Assembly: GCA_020744425.1 (NCBI GenBank)
Contig: JAGMUV010000042.1
Span: 310,001-374,000, forward strand
Source of the DNA: Dactylonectria macrodidyma
Taxonomy: Eukaryota; Ascomycota; Sordariomycetes; Hypocreales; Nectriaceae
DNA length: 64,000 nt
Direction of reading: 5' to 3'
Under the pieces are notes generated by a model. It worked only from the letters and a program-made list of their open reading frames with translations, did no database searches and was not told the DNA's origin. Positions 10,377 through 20,441 of this stretch are shown in pieces (the first letter of the stretch is position 1; the number at the start of each line of letters is the position of its first letter). A program made the translations under genes and the position numbers.

Positions 10377-12317
10377 ATGCGTTTAAGCAAAGTCATAGCA
10401 ACTCTGACAAGTGTGGCTCCTTATGTCCTCGGGGCTCTGCGGGCATCTCCACAACTGCCTTTGCTAAAGCTGCCGTATGGTACTTGGCGAGCGACAAAGT
10501 ACGATGCCGCTGCAGATGTAAGCACACTGACCCTGGATCTCAGGCGATTGGGGCTAATTTCTTTTTCTCATATTGTTTCCATCCGCAGACTTACTCTTTT
10601 CGAAATATCCGCTATGCCGCGCCACCTGTAGGACTTCTCCGTTTCGTCCCACCAAAGCCTCCAGGGCACGTTGAAGGTGTACAGAATGGCTCGTACGGCC
10701 CCCGATGCCTTCAGGCCCAGGCTGGTGGTGGGCCTCCAACAACGGACTCTGGCGAAGGTCTGTAATTTGTCGAGGTTTTTGGCCTTCCACGGGGTCTAAG
10801 AGTGGATGGTCACTGACATTCCATTAGATTGTTTGTTCTTGGATGTCTATGTCTCACGCAGAGCTTTGAACAACCAATTAAGCAAGGCCCCTGTAATTGT
10901 ATGGATCCATGGAGGGTCGTAAGTCACACTTACCTCATTGTGTACACCACCACACTCACCCAGTCATGTCAACAGTTATACTTCCGGGGCCAAGGATTCG
11001 CTCCTGCCCCTGGGCCTCTATGACGGAACAGGCCTTGTCTACCAGTCCCTGGGAAAAGCAATTGTAGTGTCGTTGAACTACAGGGTGAGTGAGGGGGTGC
11101 TAGGGAACACTTGATGAATAGAACTGACTGTCATTCTCTGCAGCTCGGTGTCCTTGGGGGTTGGGTCGGCGGCCGCACAGCAACCCAGGCTGGTGCTACA
11201 AGTCTCGGTCTGGCTGATCAGCGAGCGGCTCTCCAGTGGATTCAGAAATATATTCACCTTTTAGGTGGCAACTCGTCGGATGTCACCATCATGGGCCAAT
11301 CTGCTGGGGGTGGATCCATCATTCATCATATCACTCAGAAAGGGGGTCGACGTGATCCTCTGTTTCACAAAGCTATCATCCAAAGTGCTGGTTGGCACGA
11401 TGAGTGGGACCAAAATGTACTCGATCGAGCGTTCATCAAGTTTGCTACGGCCGCTGGCTGCCCGGACGGCGACTTCGACTGTCTGCGTTCTGCCCCAGCA
11501 GACGGGATTATGAAGGCGCAAGCAGCATATCAAGGCGTCAATTTCGGCCCGGTTCCGGACGGCAAGTGGATTCAACGCTACGCCTCCCTCGAGTTTGAAA
11601 GTGGTAAGAACAACCATGGCGTGTCACAACTCTGGCTAACCTCTTTATTGGATAGGAAAATATTGGAAAGACTTGCGATCTGTCGCTGTGACACACGTGA
11701 GGCATGAAGGATTTGGTTTTGCTGGAACCAAGGAGGTTTCAGACAAAGAGATTACAGTTACACTTCAACAGATATTCCGGGACAAGAAGACGGTGGCTGC
11801 GATAGAAAAGGTCTACCCGCCAGTCAACAGCTCATATTCTCTTTACCGAAACGGTCTCGAACGACTAGAAGCCATTATCGGAGATAATGTCTTCGTCTGC
11901 AACTATCGACGGGTTGCCAACGCCTTTGCTGGTCAGGCATACGCCGCTGTGTGGTCTCGTGGCAACGCTACACATGGAGCAGATGTGACTTCAACTTGGT
12001 ACAACCCAACGCTAGAGTTGGCGGGTGTTCCTTTGCCGGATGTCATAGGAGATAAGGTCATTGCTCAAGCGTACCAGTCTTATCTTGTCAGCTTCGCCTT
12101 GAACGGCGATGTGAACCCATTGAGGAACTCATTTGAAACCGTGGACTGGCCGTTGTTTCCTACAAGCCAGACTGAGAAACTCCAAGCGCTGAACATCGCT
12201 CAGGACGGATTCAAGATTCAGCTGGATGACCAAGGAAAGAAGTCAACTTGCAACTTTTGGACCAGAACCTTGAAACAACTTGTTGAAATGAATCCAGACA
12301 AAGCTTCTTTAATATAA
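10377..12317 (+). CDS. Secreted type-B carboxylesterase/lipase
   Basis: Six exons: 10377-10517, 10589-10757, 10828-10918, 10976-11084, 11144-11603, 11656-12317; phases agree, 543 residues. The N-terminus MRLSKVIATLTSVAPYVLG is a likely signal peptide. Type-B carboxylesterase landmarks appear in order: NIRYAAPPVG, EDCLFLDVYV, the oxyanion segment VIVWIHGGSY, LNYRLGVLGG, LADQRAALQWI, the nucleophile elbow MGQSAGG (Ser about 223; most relatives have GESAG) and THGAD, which carries the likely catalytic His. Length is typical of the family. It hydrolyses carboxylic esters; acetyl- or feruloyl-esters of plant polymers, or lipids, are possible substrates that the sequence does not decide. The ATG is the first in frame and gives the signal peptide. 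A MITE-like element begins about 90 bp after the stop codon and may affect 3'-end formation. Confidence 0.9.
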
Positions 12318-12409
12318 CAAATATAAAGTAATAAATAGTTACATTCAGTTACTGAGAAGCAGATGTTTATTTTTTTATAAGTTATATTTAATAAATTGAG
12401 TTATATATA

Positions 12410-12849
12410 ACGTACTCCACATGCGAGTGCAACAAACCAGCGAGTGCAACACTTAAGCATGTCTTAGCGTTTTATACCTTTAACTAATATTTATAAAAGA
12501 AATTCTTAAAAATTCAAACTAAGCCTAAAATAGCTAATATTTTTAAATAAAGTTAATTAACTAAGTATATTTATAAAGAAAATTTTTAAAAAAAAATTAA
12601 TTTTTTTTAATAAAGTTATTAAGAAAAAGCTTATTAGCACTGTGTAGTTACTTATTTCTTTATTTAGGAAAATAATTAATATTTAAAAAAAATCTTATAT
12701 ATTTTTTCTTTTGTTTAAATACTTAATAATATTTTTTGTAGATTTTTATAAATTAAATATCCTATTTTAGAAAGTTGTATATTGCCTTTTTTAGCTGTAT
12801 AGTGCTGTGTTGCACTCGCTGGTTTGTTGCACTCGCATGTGGAGTACGT
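12410..12849 (+). mobile_element. MITE-like element, copy 1 (terminal type A)
   Basis: About 440 bp with near-perfect terminal inverted repeats of more than 40 bp, beginning ACGTACTCCACAT and flanked by TA on both sides. Within each terminus the 12-mer GCGAGTGCAACA occurs twice, at positions 14-25 and 31-42 from the end. The AT-rich core contains segments shared with three other elements in this window, for example AACTAAGCCTAAAATAGC and AAATATCCTATTTTAGAAA. There is no coding capacity, so it would need a transposase from elsewhere. The copy at 60910-61350 is the same type in opposite orientation. Confidence 0.85.
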
Positions 12850-13927
12850 TAAGTTATAATAGCTATGTTATCTAATGGATAAACTGAATTAGTATAGTTT
12901 ATATTAGTAGTAGGTTAGGTATGTAACACTAAGTGCAGTATAGATATTATATTTAATAATAGTTAACTAAAGTAATATATAGTCACTTAAGTTAATTAAA
13001 TAAGCAATTGGCCACCGCGTACGTTCGAGCCATAGACTCATAGCTGCAAACGAATCATCGTCTAGAGCCTTGCTATATACGCGGGGCTGATTTTCTGCCT
13101 CCAGATACTTCCGCTCACGATCTAGCACACCTTGGAGATGTCCCGCGTCTCAGAGGCCAGACTAGCAGGATGCGTTAACTGACTGGCAGAAGTTGGGCCA
13201 GCCGGCCTCCCCGTTGATTTGCATCCAGGCATCTTCTGGCCCACCTCAAACCACCTGTTGGCTGCTCTTGAGGGAAAGAACCGCTGACAGAGGACACCTT
13301 CTCTCCATAGAAGATCAGATGGGGACTCTATGTCTCTTGTTTTGGGTCTTCCTCTACCCTGGGTGTTATGCCAGCCGTGGCGATCGCGACAGTAGGCCTG
13401 AATTTTCTAGACCTACCGGGCAATATATGGACATTTTCGACACTTAAGTCCATCTAGCTATGGTGGAGAGAGGAAGGGAATTGGGTTTGCGGTAGGAGGT
13501 AGGAACTGGAAGTCAGCTAGTTCAGACTGACTTTTTATAACGCCTGGAATGCTCTCGATGTCTTTGGCTGTTTTATTCCGATTTGCTGGTGTCATATCTC
13601 GATATCTTATCTATAGATATGTAGGCACCTCATTAGATACACATGCGAAGCCACACCTCTTGCATATCACGATTCGGTATCTTTCAAGATAAACAAAAGG
13701 CTCCATAATAAAGAAAAAATAACAAATTTCACTTGGGCATAAGACGTCCCATTCTTGGTGCAAGTAAATGGCGCCTAGAAGCCTCCCTACACGGGTCACC
13801 GTGTCGCGATCCTTACATAATACGCGATATCGCTATGATGATTGGCTGACAGAAAATCAACTCTGCCCCTGTCGTTTAAATCAACTCTACCCTTTGCAAA
13901 GTGGGGCCCGAAAATCAACTCTACTAC

Positions 13928-13965
<38 letters not shown>
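13928..13965 (+). repeat. (AGT)n microsatellite
   Basis: Uninterrupted AGT repeats, about 12.7 units. Confidence 0.95.
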
Positions 13966-14318
13966 CACACCCTGGAACTTCACTGCAATGCATTTTCCTG
14001 GGAAGAACTGACGCTATGAGTGACAGAGCTTAGCTACCCGGTAACAGCCGTTGTAGCAACCTCGCAGAGACTTGTTGTTTTGAAAGACTGGATAATCTCG
14101 CGGGCACAGTTGACCTTTGACTCGATGCATAAAACTGCGTATAATGGTTAAATTGTGGACAAAATACTAAGCTCTTTATTATGTTGTTGGCAGCCCCAAG
14201 TCAGTATTAGTCGTTTGCATCTATTTACATGGCGTAAAACTAGAGGTCTCTCTAAACTTAACTTCCAAGTTGGCCAAAACCTTTATCAAAAACCGTCGTG
14301 ACTGCTAGAATTGCCTTT

Positions 14319-15245
14319 TCAAGCGTACGTGTCAGCTACAGCTGCCTTCTCACGATCTAGGAATCCCTTAAAAGTGCCCATAGGAATCCTCCAAGACTTG
14401 ACCTTCTCAGCATCAACACATCGCTCCCCATCTCGTAGAAACACCTGCGACCCAATAAATGGGTTCGTCTCGATAGCCTGAGTCACTTGCTCCTCACAAT
14501 AAAACTCGGTCTTCATCTCCCGTCCACTCGCGTCAGACAGAGCCTCCATCATCTGCACAGCCGTCAACCTCTCGCCAACGAGGTCAATACCATGTCCATG
14601 GAAGCGCTCAGGATCGCGCATCGCCGCAATGGTAAATCGTGCTATATCTTCCGGATCGATCAAGTTAAGCTTGGTATCAGGCTTCAAAGCAGTCAACCAA
14701 ATGCCTCGCTCAAATAACTCGTTATAGATGCGGGCTTTGGGGCCCAGAAGATTGGACATGAAGAAACCTGGACGAAGAATAGTCCAGTGAGTGAAGCCGG
14801 CGCGTTGTACCACACCCTCTATGATATTCTTGATGAAGAGGCTCTTGAAGATCAAATGGTTGGGTGGGAGAAGAGTGCGCCTCTCGGGGGCATCGGCACT
14901 GATGGAGCTCGAATAGACAATATTGTCAATGCCTGCCGCCTTGGCCAAGGTAAGGATTCTTTGTGCCCAAACGCGCTCGTCATCCAGATTGGAATAGTTT
15001 GGGCTGAAGGCCATAAACAGCTTGTTACAACCAGCAAGACCAGTAGTGAGTGCTTCTTCATCGTCCCAATCACCACGGTTCAAAGCAACGCCCAGTTTAG
15101 CCAGTGCCTGGGCTTGTGGGGAGTCGAGGCTTCGCACTGTAGCATGGACGGACCAATCGAGGTGGCGGAGTTGGCGGCATACTGCTGATCCTTGTGTGCC
15201 TGTAGCGGCGACGACGTAGACAGTTGGGTTTTGTGCGTTGGGCAT
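14319..15245 (-). CDS. NmrA-like NAD(P)-binding protein
   Basis: Single-exon minus-strand gene of 308 residues from the ATG at 15245; an in-frame ATG at 15260 would add five residues. I prefer the downstream start because MPNAQNPTVYVVAATGTQG places the dinucleotide-binding strand near the N-terminus, as in NmrA relatives. The Rossmann motif is VVAATGTQGSAVCRQL, followed by ATVRSLDS, the acidic GDWDDEEAL and NIVYSSSISAD. NmrA-family proteins bind NAD(P) and act either as redox-linked regulators of transcription factors (NmrA with AreA) or as atypical short-chain reductases. Nothing here decides between these. The gene starts only about 260 bp from a divergent Zn2Cys6 regulator, so the two probably share a promoter, and a functional link is a reasonable inference. 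Confidence 0.88.
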   Translation of the reverse strand: MPNAQNPTVYVVAATGTQGSAVCRQLRHLDWSVHATVRSLDSPQAQALAKLGVALNRGDWDDEEALTTGLAGCNKLFMAFSPNYSNLDDERVWAQRILTLAKAAGIDNIVYSSSISADAPERRTLLPPNHLIFKSLFIKNIIEGVVQRAGFTHWTILRPGFFMSNLLGPKARIYNELFERGIWLTALKPDTKLNLIDPEDIARFTIAAMRDPERFHGHGIDLVGERLTAVQMMEALSDASGREMKTEFYCEEQVTQAIETNPFIGSQVFLRDGERCVDAEKVKSWRIPMGTFKGFLDREKAAVADTYA

Positions 15246-15505
15246 GTTGACAAGAAACAAAGAAGGTGTTTTATACTGCTATAACCTTTGATTATATTGT
15301 GCCCAGTACGCAGTGGGAAATGGTCTTTATATGTTACTGCTGTGCATTATACTACAGACGTGTTGCTCTTATCTCCGTCACCGTCAAGTGGGGCAATAGG
15401 CGGAGTTCCGCCGTTAACTGGGTCCCTTTGCGCTATTCCGCCTTGTCATCTCAGCGCTGTTCCACCTTCTTACCTCATCATTTCATAACAAAACTCAGCT
15501 TCCCC
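15246..15505. promoter_or_regulatory. Shared divergent promoter, NmrA-like gene and Zn2Cys6 regulator
   Basis: A region of 260 bp separates the start codons of two divergent genes and must hold both promoters. CGGAGTTCCGCCG near 15400 contains CGG and CCG half-sites of the kind Zn2Cys6 proteins bind. That it is bound by the neighbouring regulator is only a guess. Confidence 0.45.
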
Positions 15506-16932
15506 ATGGCATCTATCACATCTATCGAGCGCAATGATCCCCCTGCCAGGAGGAAGTCCTGTCATGCCTGCAAAAGGTCTCGCCGACGATGCGATCAGGC
15601 GCGCCCCACGTGTCAGCGGTGCGCTCAGCGAAATATCGATTGTCGGTATCCACATGGTACTGGTACTATTCCTGCGCCTCGACAAGGCGGTACGCCAGAG
15701 AACGTCAACCAGATTGAGCGTGAGATTCAACACCTAGTACCGTTTCATGATGCTGGAATACCCTCCACGCCATCATGTCTCGGCATGCTTGATTCTATCT
15801 TGGAGCCGACCGATGATTTCACAAACGAGCTGTTCCAAGGATCACTTGAGTGTGACAATTCCAGCTGGTCCAACCCGCGGCTTCTAACAACAGCTCAAGA
15901 TGCCTTGAATCGCTCTCAGCTCGTCACTGTTCCTCAAGTGACCAGAGCAATCACATCTCGGCTCCAGTATGCCATGGATAAAATATTGAAGGCCCCATCT
16001 CAGATGGTTCTAGAGAACCAGACGCCTTGGTGTCATGCTCATCTATACGATGAGGCTATGCCTAGGCCCATGCAATGTGCGTCTTTCCCGTGTGTTTGAT
16101 GTCTTCACGCTTTCGGATTCCCAGTACATCTTCGTATCTCATGCCAATAACTAAACCGCAGATGCCGTATCGTCTGCTGCGCTGCATGCAGCCAAGAACG
16201 GAAGGAATGCCAGAGTGATCCGCGACAATATTGAGAGTCGGGTGCAGGATCTTCTATCCAGCCCTCCCGCAACTTCTCCACTTGATACCCTGGCGTATGC
16301 CCAAGCCCTCTTCATTTATCAAATACTTCGCTTCCTCGACAACGATACCCGTATCTATACCATCTATGAAGCCACTATGCCGCACCTAGAAGAAGCAGCC
16401 AATGCCCTCATTCCATATATTGACTTCGATCAGACCTCGCCTACAGATGGACAAGACGATACCCTGGATCTCATCCCATTGTATCCCGCCTCCGCAGCCC
16501 ACAGCTTTTGGACTTCCTGGATTTTCCAGGAGTCAGCGAAGCGGACACTCGGCATGATAAATTTCTTCATGTTGACATATTACTTTATGAAAGGCGAGGC
16601 GGGCAACAGGTGCAGCCAGAACAAGACAGTCACTGTGAATCGCTCAGTCACCATGTCCGCGCACTTATGGAATGCCCAAGACCCCGTCGATTTCGCCCTC
16701 GCGTGGAGAAACAAAAGACATTTTGTGATAAACGTTGGCACGTAAGTGAAATACCGCGTCAAAGTGCAGGGCAATTAGCTAACGGCTAGTATATAGACCA
16801 GATTATCTAGCGTCGGTAGTTAACGACGCTGAGAGAGACGATATCGATGACTTTGGTAAGATTTGTCTGACTGCAGTGATGGGTTTGACTGAAGCGAAAG
16901 GCTGGCTAGCTATGAGAGGTATCAGTTTGTAG
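15506..16932 (+). CDS. Zn2Cys6 transcription factor
   Basis: Three exons, 15506-16076, 16162-16741 and 16797-16932, give 428 residues. Intron 1 (85 bp) has GTGCGT, CTAAA and CAG; intron 2 (55 bp) has GTAAGT, CTAAC and TAG. The N-terminus carries a binuclear zinc cluster with Cys at about 19, 22, 29, 36, 39 and 46 (SCHACKRSRRRC, then PTCQRC), so it is expected to bind CGG half-sites as a dimer in the nucleus. The rest has no named domain that I can assign, but QALFIYQILRFLDND and the ending DDFGKICLTAVMG resemble the tail of short fungal regulators of this class that lack the large MHR domain. It lies divergent to the NmrA-like gene. Its targets are unknown. Confidence 0.85.
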
Positions 16933-18685
16933 AATATACAAGGCTGGAAGTACTAGATTATATTGAAAAGAATGATATTCCATTTTTCTGGGCCGATAGT
17001 TATATGCCGAATTTAATCAAGCAACCAGCAATGACTATATACACTTACGATTCATTCAAATTAAAGAGATTACACCAGCGGTGTACCTTCTGCAGTAGCA
17101 AGACTAGAGAAATTAGATTGCTTAGTAAAGTCTAAAGACGTTTGAGGAGAAGTCTGCATGGTAGTAGTAATGGGAGATATCCATGGCCAACACAAGGGAG
17201 AGAGTTTGATCTTGGTGTTGGGAAATATTACCTCAAGCGACTTTACTCCTCTTGCCCTTTTAAACAAGTCCCATTCGCGCGAGGTTCTTCACAAGGTCTC
17301 GGAGCGCGGCAGAGGTAGGCATTTAGGGAGCGGTTATCTCTTGCGGATGATGTTGATGGGGGACCTGGCTGAAGGCGGCCGTGACGCGATCGTCGACAGA
17401 TGATTGTAAAGCGAGTAACAGCGGTTAAATCACAATCAGTCCGTCGCAGCACAGCAAGAGTCTGCTTATGAGGAATGTGCTTGATAAATACTCGCTTGAC
17501 ACTTGGCTCGCCATCCCGGAGACAAAGAGTCTCTAGTATTTTGGGGATAGGTTACTTTCGGATCTGGAGTTTTGATAGAAACGGACGCCTACTATCTATC
17601 GGCTTTCCTCAGAGACCTATCTAAAGCTAATAAAGTGCTTTATCACTCATATCCTGCTCGTCGAGGCATGTGCTCGTATGGGCAAGGGGCGGTGTATAGG
17701 GTAAGGCAACCGTGGAAGCATTGAGGATTCAAATGTTCAAATTGTGGAAAAAAACCGTTTGTTTTAACATCATGGTAGCAGCACCTTAACTCTTGATAGA
17801 GAAAGCAGAGTTTACTTCGTATGGGGTAAGAAGGGTGGTTGAATTGGCAACTGTCCCGAAAAGCGGACTCCCGTGAAGTTAAAGTCGCGAGCTTCGGACA
17901 GAGGGTAATGCGGAAAATTCATGGATGTGTAATTTTTGTTCAGTTGTGAGGGGGCTTGCTATGGCATACGAGGTGGGACCAAATAAAAAAAAACAAGATT
18001 GGATTAGGACTACGATATCTTCAGCTATCCGAACAGAATCATAGGTACACTGGGATGCAAGCTCCCAAGGCCATCATTTTTGAGGATAAAACAGGAGCAG
18101 AAATTTCGTCAACGCCTCTGACGGAAACGAAGTCTTGACTATGTCGACGGCCGACCTCAACGTCAACAATAGGACCGTAGAGGGCAATGTGTTCTCGGGC
18201 TGGCAGTGTTCAACTTGAGACAGCCGATGGCCGTGTTGTGTTGACGGATATGAGTAGAGTGGAGAGAATCAAAGTGGCAAACCCGTAGATGAAGTGTAGC
18301 TTATAGAAGCTCAAGTACCTGATCTAAGAGAAGCATCAGGCCGCGTCTCACTCCATCCATGGACGTAAAGTCACCATCGTAGTTATCTTGGCAGGAATAC
18401 CTGTACCCGGGCTCCGTTTGAGACCTTTGAGAACCTCGATACACTATTCTTGCGAACCAAACCGTCGCTTCCTTGTTATAGGATGAAATCTGGTTCTCCA
18501 TCTTTTGGTTTATCTCTTGTTCCACCAGCAGACAACTCGCACCAACTAGCTGGAATACGGCTCGTCAAAGGTGTCGTGTCTGACGACGAGATTTGAGTCG
18601 GTGGTCGAGTCGCCAGACACTGTTTTGGAAAAGGAGATATAGCTTGGAAGACCGGAGGGGTTGTCGCAGCGGCCGTGATACTCGG
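16933..18685. other. Intergenic, no supported gene
   Basis: About 1.75 kb without a convincing gene or repeat on either strand. The first 200 bp after the regulator gene are AT-rich. The stretch 18546-18690 has a protein-like open frame on the minus strand that cannot be joined to the neighbouring gene in phase. Confidence 0.4.
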
Positions 18686-19290
18686 TTATCTCGCTGGGAC
18701 AACTATCAGTCAGGGAAGCAAGATGAGACTATCGAGGCTGCAAACTTACCGTAGATGATGCTGACATCTTCTATCACGTTGATGCCCACGTCAAGCTCGG
18801 GCTCGTTTTCTTCATTTTCAAGAAACACCACCTCTGCGCGCAGCCAGCGTTTCATGACCCAGTGGCCAAGTGGCATGGCCATGTTGCAAGCCTTTTCGAT
18901 GAGACTCCACTGAACCTGAGCGGTTCTTCTAGAGGACACACCATTATCGGATAGATGGAGCACAGAGTCTGCCAAGGGACGGCTCACGTTGGAAAGTCTG
19001 CCACCAGCATGCTGTCTCTGAACGCCTTCAACTAGTTGTCCCTGAGCCGGCGGCGAAGGGCTAGGAGCCTCATCCGTTTCTTCCTCGGTGTCGTCGTTGT
19101 CAGGAGTATAGATGCCGCCGTTGCTTCTGGCCCTGTGGCTGTCAATACTCCTGATGCGGCGGTCCACGGCCATGGCGAGTGGATAAGGCCCAACGCGGGG
19201 CGTCTTGTGGACTCTTTGCGGACTGATATTTTCGAGAGTTTGGCGTCTTCGAAGGGGGTTTGGCTCATGAGTCGAGAGCAGTTCTAGCAT
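18686..19290 (-). CDS. Hypothetical protein
   Basis: Not recognised. The long minus-strand frame runs from ATG 19290 and would end at 18706 without splicing (194 residues). A good intron (18694-18749: GTAAGT, CTGAC, CAG) would instead give a 182-residue protein ending within three codons of the acceptor. The N-terminal half is basic and then acidic and proline-rich (NDDTEEETDEAPSPSP). The C-terminal half looks folded, with WSLIEKACNMAMPLGHWVMK and VFLENEENEPELDVG. No signal peptide or membrane span is obvious. Beyond the acceptor another frame is open to 18546 and looks protein-like but is out of phase, so the C-terminus is uncertain. Confidence 0.5.
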
Positions 19291-20441
19291 TCAAACAGAT
19301 GGATACTGGGTTGGTAAATATGTGTGGGATCAGACATGAGACTGATTAGCAGGATACTTTGCAAGGGAGAAGGTGAGGGTGGTCTAAAAGACATACATAC
19401 AGGGAAGATGGGTCAATATGAACAACCCAACCCAGCTAAACCGTACGGGGATACGGAGTGAAAGACAGGTTGAGAAGACGAAATTAAAACACAAAGGACA
19501 AGAGAGGTTGGCCGAATTCGAACAAACAGCAGCACCTCAATAGCGAGGTTTCTTGTGTGGATAAACGGATACAAGATACATGACAGCCGTACGTGAGATG
19601 TGACATCTTCTAGGAGTTGGCCGTGGGCTCCAGGTGACCAGGCTGGTTTTCATTGAGGCTGGTCTGTTCATATTGGCAACTGATGTCACCTGAATCACTT
19701 GCCTAATGAATGAGTGCCAGGGATGACTCTGTGAAGGCAAAGGTAATTTATGTCAATGTAGCCCACCTCATGCTACAAATGCTCGATTCTAGGTATGCTG
19801 CAACCATACCACCCGAGCTTCGCCCCAGTCTACCTAAGGTACCTATGCTACGTACGCTGGCTGGAGTCGTACAACAGACGTAGAAATTGCGTCGGGGAAC
19901 ACGAACGCGAACACGAACACAGGACCTGGAGCTTCTTGTGTCATCCAACCAAGTTGTGCGACTAGAGAACAGGATGAAGAAGAAGAAGAAGAAGAAGAAG
20001 AAGATGGACGCCATGGTGTTGTGGAGGCGGTGCTACCGTGCTGACTGTGTCTGTGTCAACGTTGGTCTCTAATACTATGTACCAGTGCCACCACATCATC
20101 TTCCCCGCCCGCCTCGACTCTTTTCATCTATTTCTTTCCTTCTCACCCTCCAGTCCAACCGTCTCTTGATGGTATTCTTCTTCCCCGCTCTCCTCTCTTC
20201 TACTCTGTCCTCGCTCGCACACCTTTTGCATTCGCGTCGACACCTCTTGCTTCGCTCTCGTCAGATTCCGCACAGTTCGCATGTCCTCTTCTGTGGCAAT
20301 CTTCACAGCAGGTACATCGTCCATCGCCCTTTTTCTTGTTCTCTCTGCACGTGCATTTGCTACTGAAGGAATTGCACGACGACGGCTTCTTGCCCTTGCA
20401 GTGGCATCCGAGCTTGAACCACTGCTCGCATCATCATCACG
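19291..20441. other. Intergenic with GAA microsatellite and pyrimidine-rich tract
   Basis: A (GAA)n tract of about nine units lies at 19976-20003. A CT-rich tract at 20100-20280, typical of fungal promoters or 5' leaders, precedes a 63-codon plus-strand frame at 20281-20472 that I do not support as a gene. Confidence 0.45.
19976..20003 (+). repeat. (GAA)n microsatellite
   Basis: About nine GAA units in a row. Confidence 0.9.

Larger units (their letters stand above)
12318..14318. other. Intergenic with AT-rich island
   Basis: About 12310-13010 is very AT-rich and contains the MITE-like element at 12410-12849. From 13010 to 14318 no gene was supported. A trinucleotide microsatellite lies at 13928-13965. 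Confidence 0.5.

Noticed and set aside
16903..17137. Open frame after the Zn2Cys6 gene reading YERYQFVEYTRLEVLDYI
   Set aside because: Tempting as a last exon, but the regulator already has a family-like C-terminus and no splice pair joins the frame; AT-rich chance frame is likely.
18546..18690. Protein-like minus-strand frame downstream of the 18686-19290 gene
   Set aside because: Cannot be joined in phase using the good intron at 18694-18749; noted only in the gene entry.
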